Shown: in pieces, positions 1 through 9,466 of the stretch
How positions within the stretch are numbered: position 1 is the first letter of the stretch
How the letters are laid out: each line of letters opens with the position of its first letter
Assembly (NCBI GenBank): GCA_026400735.1
Contig: JAPLOL010000149.1
Location: 1 to 42,184 of the forward strand
DNA from: Alphaproteobacteria bacterium
GTDB taxonomy: Bacteria > Pseudomonadota > Alphaproteobacteria > Caulobacterales > Aquidulcibacteraceae
Direction of reading: 5' to 3'
DNA: 42,184 bases
Translations under genes and position numbers: made by a program
The notes under the pieces: model-generated
The model's input: the letters and a program-made list of their open reading frames with translations, nothing else
What the model was told of the DNA's origin: nothing
Database searches by the model: none

Positions 1-49
1 ACTAGGTTGGGGTTCGTTCCGATACCTTTTGACCCTGAGGAAGCACGCC

Positions 50-400
50 TTGGCTCGCGTAACCGTCGAAGATTGCGTAGAAAAAATCCCAAACCGGTTC
101 TCGCTGGTGCTCCTGGCCGCGCACCGCGCGCGCAACATTTCCTCGGGTGCGGAACCTCTGGTCGACCGCGACCGCGATAAAGACCCGGTCGTCTCGCTCC
201 GCGAAATCGGCGACGGCGCTATCACCCCGGAAGAGCTCCGCGACAGCTACGTGATGCTCTACCAGGACGTGCAGCCGGCTGCCGCCGCCGAAGAAGAGTC
301 GGATCGCCTGGCTATCGCCGCGCCGGTCGACACCAGCGAAGACGACGTTCTGCGCGCGCTTCAGCAAGAGGCTGAGGCTCAGCGCGACGAGCGGTACTGA
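50..400 (+). CDS. rpoZ: DNA-directed RNA polymerase subunit omega
   Basis: Small RNA polymerase subunit that helps beta' fold and joins core enzyme. The product of 116 residues begins [17 protein letters not shown], the family's usual N-terminus, followed by [15 protein letters not shown], the conserved helix. The start is a TTG at 50, with a GAGGAAG ribosome site at 37-43. An upstream TTG at 29 would add seven residues not seen in the family and lie before the ribosome site. The acidic, Ala/Glu-rich C-terminal half is variable in alphaproteobacteria. Only four bases separate it from the (p)ppGpp synthetase gene, the standard rpoZ-spoT pairing, so the two are probably co-transcribed. Identification is secure; the rare start codon is the only oddity. 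Confidence 0.95.
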   Translation: MARVTVEDCVEKIPNRFSLVLLAAHRARNISSGAEPLVDRDRDKDPVVSLREIGDGAITPEELRDSYVMLYQDVQPAAAAEEESDRLAIAAPVDTSEDDVLRALQQEAEAQRDERY

Positions 401-404
401 GATC

Positions 405-2642
405 ATGTCAGGCGGTGACGGAGTCGCCGCCAAAGACCCGGCCAGCCAAACAGCGGCAGGCACGGGCGCGGCCTCACGCAAAAACTATCTCCGCCAGTTC
501 GAACTGGTGGAGCGCGTGCGTGGGTATGATCCATCGGTCGATGAAAGTCTGATCAACCGCGCGTACGTGTACGCGACGGCGAAGCACGGTGGGCAGAAGC
601 GCCACTCGGGCGACCCGTATTTCGCGCACCCGATTCAGGTCGCCGGCATTCTGACTGAATACAAACTCGATGCCGCGACGATCGTCGCGGGGCTGTTGCA
701 CGACACGATCGAAGACACGGACGCCACGCCTGAAGAGATCACGAAGCTGTTCGGCGCGCAGGTTGCGGAGTTGGTTGAAGGCGTCACCAAGCTTTCCAAG
801 CTCGAAATCCAAAGTGAAGAGAACAAGCAGGCGCAAAACCTGCAGAAGTTCATTCTCGCGATGTCGAAGGACGTGCGTGTGCTGATCGTGAAGCTGGCGG
901 ACCGGCTGCACAACATGCGCACGCTGAGTCACATCCCGAAGCCGGAGAAGCGTCGACGCATCGCGCTTGAGACTTTGGAAATCTACGGCCCGCTCGCGCG
1001 TCGCATCGGTATGGAGAAGATGGCGCGTGAATTGGAAGGCCTCGCCTTCCATGAAGCGTTTGGCGAGATGGAAGCCACCATCAACGCCCGCCTCGCGACT
1101 TTGCGCGTCGAAAAAGGCGCGAACGTCGCGATCATTGTCCAAACCATTATGGAAGTGTTCGAGTTCGCGGGCATTGATGCGCGCGTTTATGGCCGCGAAA
1201 AACAGGCCTACTCGATCTGGCGCAAACTGCAGCGCAAGAGCATCGAATTCTCGGACCTGGCTGACGTCTATGCGTTCCGGGTCATCGTGAACAATCCGGA
1301 CGATTGTTATCGCGCGCTGGGGCTCATCCACCAGACATGGCGCTGTGTGCCGGATCAACTCGAAGATTTCATCTCTAACCCGAAGCCCAACGGCTATCGG
1401 TCGATTCACACCACGGTGATCGGGCCGGGCAACGTGCGCGTCGAGATTCAGATCCGCACAGAGGAAATGGATCAAATCGCCGAAAACGGCGTCGCCGCGC
1501 ATTGGCGCTACAAAAACGAGTCTTATGGCTTTGATGAAGAGACGGCGGCGAACGCTGGCTTGGACGCACGTGAGGCCACGCGCTCATTGCTTGAGATTGC
1601 AGAGCACGGCGGTGAAGCGGGGGAATTCCTCGAGCACGCGAAGCTCGAAATGTATTCCGACCACGTGTTCGCGTTCACACCGAAGGGAGCGCTGATCCCT
1701 CTGCCGCAAGGCGCGACGCCGTTGGACTTTGCGTACGCTGTTCACTCCGGTGTCGGCGACCGCTGCACGGGTGCGAAAATCAATGGCGCGGAGAAGCCGC
1801 TACGCACGATCCTGCGCAATGGCGACGTCGTTGAAATTCTGACGGGCGATAAGATCGCGCCAGTGCCAGGCTATGAGGCGCTGACCAAGACTGGTCGAGC
1901 GAAGGCGGCGCAGCGCCGTCTGGAGAAGCATGCGAAGCGTGAAGAATTCGAGCGCCTTGGCCGTGATCTTGTCGCCCACGCGCTGCATCGGTACGGGCAT
2001 GAGCTGGCCGACACGGCGTTGAAGCAAGCCGCGGAAACGCTTGGCAAGCATGACGAAGAAGAATTGTTTGTCGCGGTCGGCGAAGGCTCGATCAAGGCGA
2101 GCGCCGTCGCCGTCGCCGCCTTCCCGGGTCTCAAAGAGAAGGTGCGGAAGGATGAGGGCCGCCGGCCGATGGAGCTCGAAAAAGCGAAGCTCTACGTGCG
2201 TGGCAGTGATCTGACGCCGGGTGTGGCGTTGCATTTTGCCGAATGTTGCACGCCAATTCCTGGTGACCGCATCGTTGGCGTGCACACGCCAGGCAAAGGC
2301 ATTGTCGTTCACACAATTGATTGCGAGACGCTTGCTTCGCTGGAAGATAGCGGCGGCGAATGGATCGATTTGGCTTGGACGCCGACGGCGCTCAACAAAA
2401 CGCTGGCGGTTGGCCGCATCGTAGCGACCGTTGAGAATAAGCGCGGCGTGCTGGCCGAGCTTTGCAGCATCATCGCCGAAAATCAGGGCGATATTCTAAA
2501 TTTGCGCTTGGCGACGCGTACAGTCGATTTCTTCGACATGATCTTCGATATCGAAGTGGCGGACGCGCGCCACCTCGTGAACATTCTCGCCGCAATGCGC
2601 GCGAGTAAGTCGGTGAAGGAAGCTGAGCGCGTCAAAGGGTAG
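405..2642 (+). CDS. spoT: Bifunctional (p)ppGpp synthetase/hydrolase (RSH family)
   Basis: Makes and degrades the stringent-response alarmone (p)ppGpp. At 745 residues it has the full long-RSH layout: an HD hydrolase domain with an intact HD pair at residues 99-100 (LLHDTIEDT) and HSGDPYFAHP before it; a synthetase domain with YSIWRKLQRKS, PKPNGYRSIHT and EIQIRTEEMD; a TGS domain starting near MYSDHVFAFTPKGA; and a C-terminal ACT domain (AVGRIVATVENKRGVLAEL). Because the hydrolase centre is intact this is the single bifunctional RSH typical of alphaproteobacteria rather than a synthesis-only RelA. It starts four bases after rpoZ. The gene could equally be named rsh or rel. Confidence 0.96.
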   Translation: MSGGDGVAAKDPASQTAAGTGAASRKNYLRQFELVERVRGYDPSVDESLINRAYVYATAKHGGQKRHSGDPYFAHPIQVAGILTEYKLDAATIVAGLLHDTIEDTDATPEEITKLFGAQVAELVEGVTKLSKLEIQSEENKQAQNLQKFILAMSKDVRVLIVKLADRLHNMRTLSHIPKPEKRRRIALETLEIYGPLARRIGMEKMARELEGLAFHEAFGEMEATINARLATLRVEKGANVAIIVQTIMEVFEFAGIDARVYGREKQAYSIWRKLQRKSIEFSDLADVYAFRVIVNNPDDCYRALGLIHQTWRCVPDQLEDFISNPKPNGYRSIHTTVIGPGNVRVEIQIRTEEMDQIAENGVAAHWRYKNESYGFDEETAANAGLDAREATRSLLEIAEHGGEAGEFLEHAKLEMYSDHVFAFTPKGALIPLPQGATPLDFAYAVHSGVGDRCTGAKINGAEKPLRTILRNGDVVEILTGDKIAPVPGYEALTKTGRAKAAQRRLEKHAKREEFERLGRDLVAHALHRYGHELADTALKQAAETLGKHDEEELFVAVGEGSIKASAVAVAAFPGLKEKVRKDEGRRPMELEKAKLYVRGSDLTPGVALHFAECCTPIPGDRIVGVHTPGKGIVVHTIDCETLASLEDSGGEWIDLAWTPTALNKTLAVGRIVATVENKRGVLAELCSIIAENQGDILNLRLATRTVDFFDMIFDIEVADARHLVNILAAMRASKSVKEAERVKG

Positions 2643-2664
2643 TCAGCCAATCGGGGGAAACGGC

Positions 2665-4290
2665 ATGACGACGACGGCAACGAGCACAACGCCTGAAAAA
2701 GAAACGTTGGCGCCTTGGGTAGGCTGGGCGCGGCTCGCGATTGGGCTGGCGCAAGGTTTTGCGCTCTATTTGGTCACCTACCATCAAGGCGCGTTTGGTG
2801 AGGCCCTTCAGGCGGCGCTCCTGACTGCCGTTGTCTTTGTGCCTGTGCTCGTCATTGGCGGCCTCGGCGCGTTTCGGTGGACGACGCTTGGCCTCTGGTC
2901 GTTGGTTGCAACGCTGATGGCGGCGGGATTGAGTTGGTACGAAGTCTCGCGCCTGGATGGGGAGCAAGGCTCCCTGGGTCGACCCCAGGCCATCTTCTTC
3001 GTCGTGCCGGTGCTTTTGTTCGTCGGCCACCACTTGGTGCAAGCGGCGGACGAGGCGCGACGTTGGTTCGCGCCATACGAACGCTATTTCGATCTCGGTT
3101 GGCGGCACGGCGCGCAATTGTTGCTCGCCATTCTGTTCACCGGTGCGTTCTGGGCGGTGCTGGTCCTTGGCTCAGCGCTATTCAACCTGATCGGCATCAC
3201 CTTCTTGATGAAGTTGATCCAAAATACTTGGTTCGCGATGCCTGCGACGTGCGGCGTGTTTGCTGCCGCGATCCACCTGACCGATTTGCGTTCCGGCCTC
3301 GTGCGCGGTGCACGGGCGTTGGGTTTAGTGTTGCTCTCGTGGTTGTTGCCGGCGATGGCGGGGCTGGCGGCGGCGTTCTTCGTTGCGTTGCCGTTTACTG
3401 GCCTCGAGCCGCTTTGGGCGACGCGCGCGGCGACGACGATTTTGCTCAGCGCTGCCGGCGTCCTCGTTGTGCTGGTCAATGCCGCGTATCAGGACGGCGT
3501 GCACACGCCCGGTGCGATCTTGCGTTGGTCGGCGCGCGTTGCGTCAGTACTGATGACGCCGCTCGCTGCGCTTGCGGCTTACGCGCTCTATCTGCGGATT
3601 GCGCAGTATGGGCTAACGCCGGATCGCATTTATGCGCTTGCGGTGCTGACCATCGGCATTTGCTACGCCATCTCGTACGCTATCGGCGCGTTCTCGCCGC
3701 GCTGGATGAAGCCGCTTGAGGCCGGCAACATTGCGTCTGCGATCGCGGTGATCCTCGTTTCGCTCGCTCTGTTTTCACCAATCGCCGATCCTGCGCGCTT
3801 GTCGGTGAGCGATCAGATGCGCCGGTTCCGTGCGGGCATCACGCCGGTGGATCAGTTGGACTTGTCGTTTCTGAGATTTGAAGGTGCGAGCTATGGGCGT
3901 GCGGCGCTGCAAAGCTTGGCGCAAGATCGCTCGACCGATGAGGCGCGGACGTTGAGCGATCGTGTGGCGACCGTGCTGGCGGCGCACTCACCCTATGAAC
4001 TCGGGCCGCAAATGAATGGTCAGCCGGTGCAAGCCGCACTGATTATGCGTCCCGAAACCGCAACATTGCCGGAGGATCTCACGGCGTTTCTCAATCAGGT
4101 GGCGGTCAGCATGTGTGTCGAGGAACGGCCATGCAGTGTTCTGCTGCGCGATCTCAATGGGGATGGCGTGGATGAGGCGCTGGTCGGCACTGCCTCCGTG
4201 CTTTGGGTCTATGCGCGAAATGCGAACGGCTGGGTGCAGATTGGCTCTGTGAACTTCCGTGGGGCGCCGCCTCACGTCGAGGAAGCGTAG
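2665..4290 (+). CDS. Polytopic membrane protein, DUF4153-like, ending at an in-frame amber codon
   Basis: An inner-membrane protein of unknown function. After a short polar N-terminus (residues 1-18) there are about ten to eleven hydrophobic segments up to residue about 375, then a soluble tail with a Ser-Phe-Leu-Arg-Phe-Glu region and LRDLNGDGVDEALVG, an FG-GAP-like DxDGxxD turn. The layout resembles DUF4153 proteins, which in caulobacters often sit beside spoT and pyrE. The frame stops at TAG 4288-4290, but the same frame continues with protein-like sequence to a TAA at 4434, so the annotated product is probably shortened by 47 residues. The start ATG at 2665 follows GGGGGAAACGG. The family call is moderate; the membrane nature is clear. 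Confidence 0.75.
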   Translation: MTTTATSTTPEKETLAPWVGWARLAIGLAQGFALYLVTYHQGAFGEALQAALLTAVVFVPVLVIGGLGAFRWTTLGLWSLVATLMAAGLSWYEVSRLDGEQGSLGRPQAIFFVVPVLLFVGHHLVQAADEARRWFAPYERYFDLGWRHGAQLLLAILFTGAFWAVLVLGSALFNLIGITFLMKLIQNTWFAMPATCGVFAAAIHLTDLRSGLVRGARALGLVLLSWLLPAMAGLAAAFFVALPFTGLEPLWATRAATTILLSAAGVLVVLVNAAYQDGVHTPGAILRWSARVASVLMTPLAALAAYALYLRIAQYGLTPDRIYALAVLTIGICYAISYAIGAFSPRWMKPLEAGNIASAIAVILVSLALFSPIADPARLSVSDQMRRFRAGITPVDQLDLSFLRFEGASYGRAALQSLAQDRSTDEARTLSDRVATVLAAHSPYELGPQMNGQPVQAALIMRPETATLPEDLTAFLNQVAVSMCVEERPCSVLLRDLNGDGVDEALVGTASVLWVYARNANGWVQIGSVNFRGAPPHVEEA

Positions 4291-4434
4291 CGGACGGGCG
4301 ACATTCGGGTCGTGCCGGCTCAAGTGGGCGATCTGATGATCGGCGGTCAGCGCGCCATCGTCCGCCAAGAATATGGTGAGGATTGGCCTGCGGCCGCGCC
4401 AGCTACGGATGACGCGCCGGCTTCGCCGCGCTAA
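4291..4434 (+). other. In-frame coding continuation beyond the amber codon of the DUF4153-like gene
   Basis: Read in the same frame as the preceding gene, these 144 bases give 47 sense codons then TAA. They include RTGDIRVVPAQVGDLMIGG and a run ending in an acidic, Ala/Pro-rich tail. The segment fits between the upstream product and the pyrE start nine bases later, leaving no normal spacer otherwise. It is best read as the original C-terminus cut off by a TAG mutation or a base-calling error. Functional readthrough is possible but unsupported. Confidence 0.6.
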
Positions 4435-4443
4435 GAAGCGCGC

Positions 4444-5028
4444 ATGAATCAGGATCAAGTTCTCGACGAATTCCGCGCTGCCGGCGCTTTGCTGGAGGGG
4501 CATTTCATCCTCTCTTCCGGACTGCATTCGCCCGTCTTCTTTCAGAAGAACGCGGTGTTCATGGATCCGGCGCGAACGGAGCGTTTATGCAAGGCGTTGG
4601 CTGAGAAGGCGCAAGCCGCGTTTGGGAAGATCGACGCGGTGGTTTCACCTGCGGTCGGCGCGATTATTCCTGGCTACGAAACGGCGCGGCATCTTGGAGC
4701 GCGTGCGATGTTCGTTGAACGTGAAGCCGGCGCGTTCCATTTGCGTCGCGGCTTTCAGATCAAGCCGGGCGAGCGCGTGTTGATGGTCGAGGATGTTGTC
4801 ACCACCGGTTTGTCGTCGCGCGAGTGTCTCGACGCTATTCGAGGGCATCCGGGTGAGCTTGTTGGCGCGGCGTGCTTGATTGATCGCTCGGGCGGTAAGG
4901 CGGACATTGGCGCCAAGCTTGTGTCGCTCGCCAGTGTGAGTGCGCCAGCGTATCCGGCGGATCAATTGCCGCCGGAATTGGCAGCGTTGCCGGCGATTAG
5001 GCCGGGCAGCCGTGGCCTTGCCGCATGA
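4444..5028 (+). CDS. pyrE: Orotate phosphoribosyltransferase
   Basis: Joins orotate to PRPP to give orotidine 5'-monophosphate, the fifth step of pyrimidine synthesis, in the cytoplasm. The 194-residue product has the type I PRTase fold, with the PRPP-binding signature [14 protein letters not shown] near residues 113-126, preceded by [16 protein letters not shown] and [13 protein letters not shown]. Length is that of the shorter PyrE class common in alphaproteobacteria. Its stop overlaps the pdxJ start by ATGA (5025-5028), so translation is probably coupled. No oddity was seen. Confidence 0.95.
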   Translation: MNQDQVLDEFRAAGALLEGHFILSSGLHSPVFFQKNAVFMDPARTERLCKALAEKAQAAFGKIDAVVSPAVGAIIPGYETARHLGARAMFVEREAGAFHLRRGFQIKPGERVLMVEDVVTTGLSSRECLDAIRGHPGELVGAACLIDRSGGKADIGAKLVSLASVSAPAYPADQLPPELAALPAIRPGSRGLAA

Positions 5029-5783
5029 CAACGCGTGTGCGGCTTGGCGTGAACATCGATCACGTCGCCACAATCCGGAACGCGCGCGGCGTCGCTTATC
5101 CTGATCCGGCGCGTGCGGCTGTTGTTGCGCTGGAAGCGGGCGCTGATGGCATCACGGCGCATTTGCGCGAAGACCGCCGGCATATCTCAGATGCCGACAT
5201 TGATCATCTTGCCGCCATGTTGCGCGAGCGTGGACGGCCCCTGAACCTTGAGATGGCTGTGACGAGTGAGATGCTGGCGATTGCTCTGCATCATCGACCA
5301 CATGCTGTGTGTCTGGTGCCGGAGCGGCGCGAAGAGCGCACGACGGAGGGCGGGCTCGATGTTGCTGGCGGGCATAATTGGATAACGCCGTTCGTGGAGA
5401 AGCTCACCGCAAACGGAAGCCGCGTTTCACTTTTTATTGGCGCCGATCCATTGCAGATCGAAGCGGCGAGCCGCACCGGCGCTGCGGTCGTCGAACTGCA
5501 CACCGGCGCTTATTGCGATGCTGCGCGGGATGGCGAGGCTGAAGAAGCTGCAAAGCTTCTCGTCGCGCTGAAAGCGGCGGCGACGCAGGCGGCATCGCTT
5601 GGACTCGAAGTGCATGCTGGCCACGGCATCGATTACGAGACGGTAGCGCCGATTGCCGCCATTCCCGAAGTCGCCGAGCTAAATATTGGTCACTTCTTGG
5701 TCGGCGAGGCGATCTTCATTGGACTCGGCCCAGCCGTCGTTGAAATGCGCGTCCGCATCGACGCGGCTCGTGCAGGCGCCTAG
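5025..5783 (+). CDS. pdxJ: Pyridoxine 5'-phosphate synthase
   Basis: Condenses 3-amino-2-oxopropyl phosphate with 1-deoxyxylulose 5-phosphate to form pyridoxine 5'-phosphate, the last ring-closing step of DXP-dependent vitamin B6 synthesis. The 252-residue TIM-barrel protein starts with [16 protein letters not shown] and carries [14 protein letters not shown] (His46 in the active-site loop), [12 protein letters not shown], and VHAGHGIDY. It is translationally coupled to pyrE and followed nine bases later by acpS, the classical pdxJ-acpS neighbour pair. Confidence 0.96.
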   Translation: MTTRVRLGVNIDHVATIRNARGVAYPDPARAAVVALEAGADGITAHLREDRRHISDADIDHLAAMLRERGRPLNLEMAVTSEMLAIALHHRPHAVCLVPERREERTTEGGLDVAGGHNWITPFVEKLTANGSRVSLFIGADPLQIEAASRTGAAVVELHTGAYCDAARDGEAEEAAKLLVALKAAATQAASLGLEVHAGHGIDYETVAPIAAIPEVAELNIGHFLVGEAIFIGLGPAVVEMRVRIDAARAGA

Positions 5784-5792
5784 AACCGACCC

Positions 5793-6209
5793 ATGATTAT
5801 CGGCATCGGCTCGGACATTATCGATATCCGCCGCATCGAGCAGACGCTCGCCAAGTTCGGGGACCGCTTCACCAATCGCATTTACACCGAGAAAGAGCGC
5901 GCCCGCGCTGAGAGGCGCCCGGAGCAGCGAGCGGCCACCTACGCCAAGCGCTTTGCGGCTAAGGAGGCGACCTCGAAGGCGCTGGGTACAGGCCTGAAAC
6001 AAGGGGTGTTTTGGCGCGACATGGGGGTCGCCAACCTACCCAGCGGTCAGCCTACCATGGTGCTAACCGGGGGTGCGGCGCGACGCTTGGAACAATTGAC
6101 CCCGCCGGGTCATGTCGCCCACATCCATGTAAGCCTTACGGACGACTACCCGCTGGCTGTCGGTTTCGTCATTATTTCGGCGGAGTTGGCGCCGATTCAG
6201 CCCAAATGA
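5793..6209 (+). CDS. acpS: Holo-[acyl-carrier-protein] synthase
   Basis: Transfers the 4'-phosphopantetheine arm of coenzyme A to acyl carrier protein, activating it for fatty acid synthesis. The 138-residue length is normal. The two magnesium-binding residues of the family are present as Asp8 ([10 protein letters not shown]) and Glu58 ([15 protein letters not shown]). The C-terminus shows [17 protein letters not shown], the usual final strand. It sits between pdxJ and lepB; the 89-base gap to lepB has no clear gene. Confidence 0.96.
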   Translation: MIIGIGSDIIDIRRIEQTLAKFGDRFTNRIYTEKERARAERRPEQRAATYAKRFAAKEATSKALGTGLKQGVFWRDMGVANLPSGQPTMVLTGGAARRLEQLTPPGHVAHIHVSLTDDYPLAVGFVIISAELAPIQPK

Positions 6210-6298
6210 GCCGCTTCGGTGGGGAAAAGCGTGGCCGCGCCGGGGGCGGTCCAGCCAGTACAGACACAGCGGCCGCAGGGTCATAAATCGAGAAACGT

Positions 6299-7057
6299 AT
6301 GAGCATGACGACGACGAGTTCTTCGACGCCTGCGATGGACGTCTTTTGGGACAATGTGAAGACGATCCTCTACGCGCTGGCGCTTGCCATGGTGTTGCGT
6401 TTCACGATCGCGCAGCCGTTCCGCATTCCGTCAGGCTCGATGCAGCCGACGCTTGCGGTTGGTGACTACATCGTCGTGACCAAGTGGTCGTACGGCTATG
6501 GCCGCTACTCGTTTGCGCCGCTTGAGGGTTTGCTTCCGCGCGGACGCTTGTTCGGCAGTCAGCCGCAACGCGGCGATGTGATCGTGTTCCGCCCGGCGCC
6601 GGAGCCGTATCGTGACTTCATCAAGCGCCTCATTGGTTTGCCGGGTGATCGCATTCAGATGATCGACGGCGTGCTGCACATCAACGGTGTTGCGGTTCCG
6701 CGCGAGCGGATCGGCACGACGACGGACTGCCCTGATAGCGCTGGCTACGTCACTGAGGCGACGCTCTATCGCGAGACGCTGCCAAACGGCGTGAGCTACG
6801 TGACGTGCGACAAAGGCATGACCGAGCTCGACAACACGCGCGAAGTGACGGTGCCCGCTGGCAATTACTTCATGATGGGTGATGATCGCGACAATTCCGA
6901 CGACAGCCGCCGCATGGTTGGCATGGTGCCGTTCGACAATCTGGTCGGCCCGGCGCAGTTCGTCGCCGTCTCGTTCGACAACACGACATCGATCGTGCGC
7001 CCGTGGACGCTATTCACTGGCTTCCGCGGCGAGCGTTTCTTGAAGTCAGTCAATTGA
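6299..7057 (+). CDS. lepB: Signal peptidase I
   Basis: Membrane-bound serine protease that removes signal peptides from exported proteins. The 252-residue protein has one N-terminal membrane segment (about 21-36), then the Ser/Lys dyad: Ser47 in IPSGSMQPTL and Lys109 in RDFIKRLIGLPGDRI. The third conserved box, YFMMGDDRDNSDDSR, is intact. The ATG at 6299 is used here; a second ATG two codons later is also possible. It leads the lepB-rnc-era-recO set, a conserved order in alphaproteobacteria. Confidence 0.96.
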   Translation: MSMTTTSSSTPAMDVFWDNVKTILYALALAMVLRFTIAQPFRIPSGSMQPTLAVGDYIVVTKWSYGYGRYSFAPLEGLLPRGRLFGSQPQRGDVIVFRPAPEPYRDFIKRLIGLPGDRIQMIDGVLHINGVAVPRERIGTTTDCPDSAGYVTEATLYRETLPNGVSYVTCDKGMTELDNTREVTVPAGNYFMMGDDRDNSDDSRRMVGMVPFDNLVGPAQFVAVSFDNTTSIVRPWTLFTGFRGERFLKSVN

Positions 7058-7067
7058 GGCGCGGCCC

Positions 7068-7772
7068 ATGAAAGGGCCGGCCGCAGACCACGACGCCAAG
7101 CTGGCCGCGCTGGAGAAGCGCATCGGCTATGTCTTTAAAAATCGCGCGCTGCTGCGTGAAGCGCTGACGCATGGCAGCGTACACGAAGGCCAGAAGCGCA
7201 GCCGGGACTATGATCGGCTGGAGTTTCTCGGTGATCGCGTTCTCGGGCTGTGCGTCGCGGAACGTTTGCTCGCCGAGCACCAAACCGAGCAGGAAGGCGA
7301 ACTTGCGCCGCGTTATAACGCGCTGGTGAATAAGCACGCATGCGCTGCTGCGGCGCGCGCCGCTGGGCTCGGTGAAGCGCTTGTGCTTTCCCCGGCGGAG
7401 GAAGCTCACGGCGGACGCCAGAAGGAAGCCATTCTTGGCGACATCTGCGAGTCCGTGATCGCCGCGCTCTACCTGGACGCTGATCTGGAAACCGCGCGCG
7501 CGTTCATCACGCGCTTCTGGGGAACCGCGTTCGATGACGCCAAGGGCGTGCTGCAGGACGCGAAGACGGCTTTGCAGGAATGGGCGGCGGCGAGGAAGAA
7601 GCATTTGCGCTATGTTGAGATCGGTCAATCTGGGCCGGAACACGCACCGCATTTTATTATCGAGGCACACGTGGAAGGTTTTGAGCCGGTTCGCGGCGAA
7701 GGTAGCTCCAAGCGCGACGCGCAACGGACAGCGGCCGAGGCATTTTTGAAAGCACGAGGCGAACGTGGCTGA
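7068..7772 (+). CDS. rnc: Ribonuclease III
   Basis: Cleaves double-stranded RNA, including rRNA precursors and structured mRNAs. The 234-residue product has the RNase III signature DRLEFLGDRVL at about 49-59 and the second acidic box GDICESVIAALYLD, then a C-terminal double-stranded RNA-binding domain ending in GEGSSKRDAQRTAAEAFL. Ten bases follow lepB, and its end overlaps era by eight bases in another frame, so the genes are almost certainly one transcript. Confidence 0.96.
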   Translation: MKGPAADHDAKLAALEKRIGYVFKNRALLREALTHGSVHEGQKRSRDYDRLEFLGDRVLGLCVAERLLAEHQTEQEGELAPRYNALVNKHACAAAARAAGLGEALVLSPAEEAHGGRQKEAILGDICESVIAALYLDADLETARAFITRFWGTAFDDAKGVLQDAKTALQEWAAARKKHLRYVEIGQSGPEHAPHFIIEAHVEGFEPVRGEGSSKRDAQRTAAEAFLKARGERG

Positions 7773-8691
7773 GCAACGTTGCGCTGTCGTTGCGGTGCTT
7801 GGTGCGCCGAACGCGGGCAAGTCCACGCTGGTGAATACGCTCGTCGGCTCGAAGGTCGCGGCGGTGACGCAGAAGGTGCAGACGACGCGCGCTTTGGTGC
7901 GCGGCATCGCCATGCGCGATGAGGTGCAGCTGATTTTGATCGATACGCCGGGCGTGTTCACACCGAAGCGGCGTTTGGATCGCGCGATGGTGTCGGCTGC
8001 GTGGAGTGCGCTCGAGGGTGCGGACGCGATTGTTCATGTCGTTGACGCGGCTGCTCATGTGTCCGGTGAAAGAGGCGCGGATGCTCATGCTGTCTCGGAT
8101 ACGACTGCGATCGCTGCGAAGCTGAAGCAGATGGAGCTGGCGTCGATCCTGGTGCTGAACAAAGTCGACGCCGTGCCGCGTCCGGCTTTGCTGGAGGTTA
8201 CGACCAAGCTGGTCGAAGAAGGGCTTTACACCGACGTCTTCATGATCGCCGCCCGTAGAGGTGAAGGCGTCGAAGACGTGAAGCGCACTTTGGCTGAGCG
8301 CGCGCCGGAGGGCCCTTGGCTCTTCCCGGAAGATCAGACGATGGATGCGCCAGCTCGAGTGCTGGCCGCCGAAATTACGCGCGAGAAGGCGTTCCTGCGT
8401 TTGCACGAAGAGCTGCCGTATGAGCTGATCGTCGAGACCGATACTTGGGAAGAGCGCAAGGATGGCTCGGCCAAGATTGATCAGACGATTTTCGTGGCGC
8501 GTGAGAGCCAACGCAAAATTGCGATCGGCGCCAAGGGTCAGACGATCAAGGTCATCGGCGAGTTGGCGCGCAAGGAAATGGAAGAGGCGTTCGGGCGCCG
8601 CATCCACCTCTTCGTGCATGTGAAGCTCGACGAGAATTGGACCGAGCATCGCGGCGTCTTCAAACGGCTCGGGCTGGATTACGAAGCCTGA
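7765..8691 (+). CDS. era: GTPase Era
   Basis: GTP-binding protein that binds 16S rRNA and acts in 30S subunit assembly and cell-cycle control. The 308 residues show the P-loop GAPNAGKS (13-20), switch motif DTPG, NKVD for guanine recognition, and a C-terminal KH domain (KIAIGAKGQTIKVIGELA). Translation begins at GTG 7765 inside the end of rnc. The stop TGA shares its last base with the recO start ATG (TGATG at 8689-8693). Confidence 0.96.
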   Translation: MAEQRCAVVAVLGAPNAGKSTLVNTLVGSKVAAVTQKVQTTRALVRGIAMRDEVQLILIDTPGVFTPKRRLDRAMVSAAWSALEGADAIVHVVDAAAHVSGERGADAHAVSDTTAIAAKLKQMELASILVLNKVDAVPRPALLEVTTKLVEEGLYTDVFMIAARRGEGVEDVKRTLAERAPEGPWLFPEDQTMDAPARVLAAEITREKAFLRLHEELPYELIVETDTWEERKDGSAKIDQTIFVARESQRKIAIGAKGQTIKVIGELARKEMEEAFGRRIHLFVHVKLDENWTEHRGVFKRLGLDYEA

Positions 8692-9419
8692 TGGAATGGG
8701 TTGATGACGCGATCGTCTTAGGCGCGCGTCCGTTCGGCGAAGGCAAGCTGGTCGCGGAAGTGTTTTCACGTGAGCACGGGCGCTACGGCGGCGTTGTGCA
8801 TGCGGGGCGGAAATCGCAGCCGATCCTGCAAGCTGGCAATTTGGTTCATGTTGGTTGGAAGGCGCGGCTTTCTGAGCAACTCGGGTTCTACTCGCCGCTC
8901 GAACTCGCAGAGCCGCATGCGACGCGCTTGCTGGATGATCCGATCGCGCTTGCGGGTTTATCTTCAGCCGTGACCTTGATCCGCGCTGCGACGCCGGAGC
9001 GGCAGGCGTATCCGCAACTCTATGACGCGATGATCGTGCTGATCGAAGCGATGCCGCACACGGATGTTTGGCCGGCGCTCTACACGCGCTTCGAGTTGGG
9101 TTTGCTGTCGGCTATGGGCTACGGGCTCGATCTGACGCGCTGTGCGGTGACGGGTGAAACTGAGGGGCTGGCGTGGGTCAGCCCGCGCACTGGGCGGGCG
9201 GCGACGGCGGAGGCTGGCGCGCCGCACGCGGACGTTCTCCTCAGATTGCCGCCGTTCCTGGTTGATCCGGAGGCGGAACTAAGCTCTGGAGATGTCGCCG
9301 ATGCGTTTGCGCTGGCCGGATATTTCCTTGAACGGCGTGTCTTTGACCAGCGCGGCGAAGGTATGCCCGAACAACGGCGCAGACTGATCGAGCGTTTAGG
9401 ATTTGCGGGACGACTCTGA
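8691..9419 (+). CDS. recO: DNA repair protein RecO
   Basis: Recombination mediator of the RecFOR path that loads RecA on gapped DNA. The 242-residue protein begins MEWVDDAIVLGARPFGEGK, the N-terminal OB-fold of the family, followed by AEVFSREHGRYGGVVHAGRKS and a helical C-terminal part. The start at ATG 8691 overlaps the era stop; a longer frame beginning at 8637 would run inside era and is not preferred. Sequence is diverse across the family, but position directly after era supports the call. Confidence 0.9.
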   Translation: MEWVDDAIVLGARPFGEGKLVAEVFSREHGRYGGVVHAGRKSQPILQAGNLVHVGWKARLSEQLGFYSPLELAEPHATRLLDDPIALAGLSSAVTLIRAATPERQAYPQLYDAMIVLIEAMPHTDVWPALYTRFELGLLSAMGYGLDLTRCAVTGETEGLAWVSPRTGRAATAEAGAPHADVLLRLPPFLVDPEAELSSGDVADAFALAGYFLERRVFDQRGEGMPEQRRRLIERLGFAGRL

Positions 9420-9424
9420 TTTAA

Positions 9425-9442
9425 GCGTACGGGAAAGTACGC
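9425..9442 (+). terminator. Small hairpin between recO and parC
   Basis: Perfect six-base inverted repeat GCGTAC/GTACGC around a GGGAAA loop, six bases after the recO stop and before the parC ribosome site. No T-run follows it on the plus strand, so it may be only a weak terminator or an RNA-stability element. Confidence 0.3.
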
Positions 9443-9466
9443 GGTCGTTTCGGAGTGGAGCCAAGA

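Noticed and set aside
474-1502. Long minus-strand open frame opposite spoT (342 codons)
   Set aside because: Lies wholly over the strongly supported RSH gene; its Arg/His-rich composition is the usual mirror of GC-rich coding DNA.
2877-3719. 280-codon plus frame inside the DUF4153-like gene
   Set aside because: Arg/Gly/Cys-rich with no domain; the overlapping frame has clear membrane segments and continuous operon spacing.
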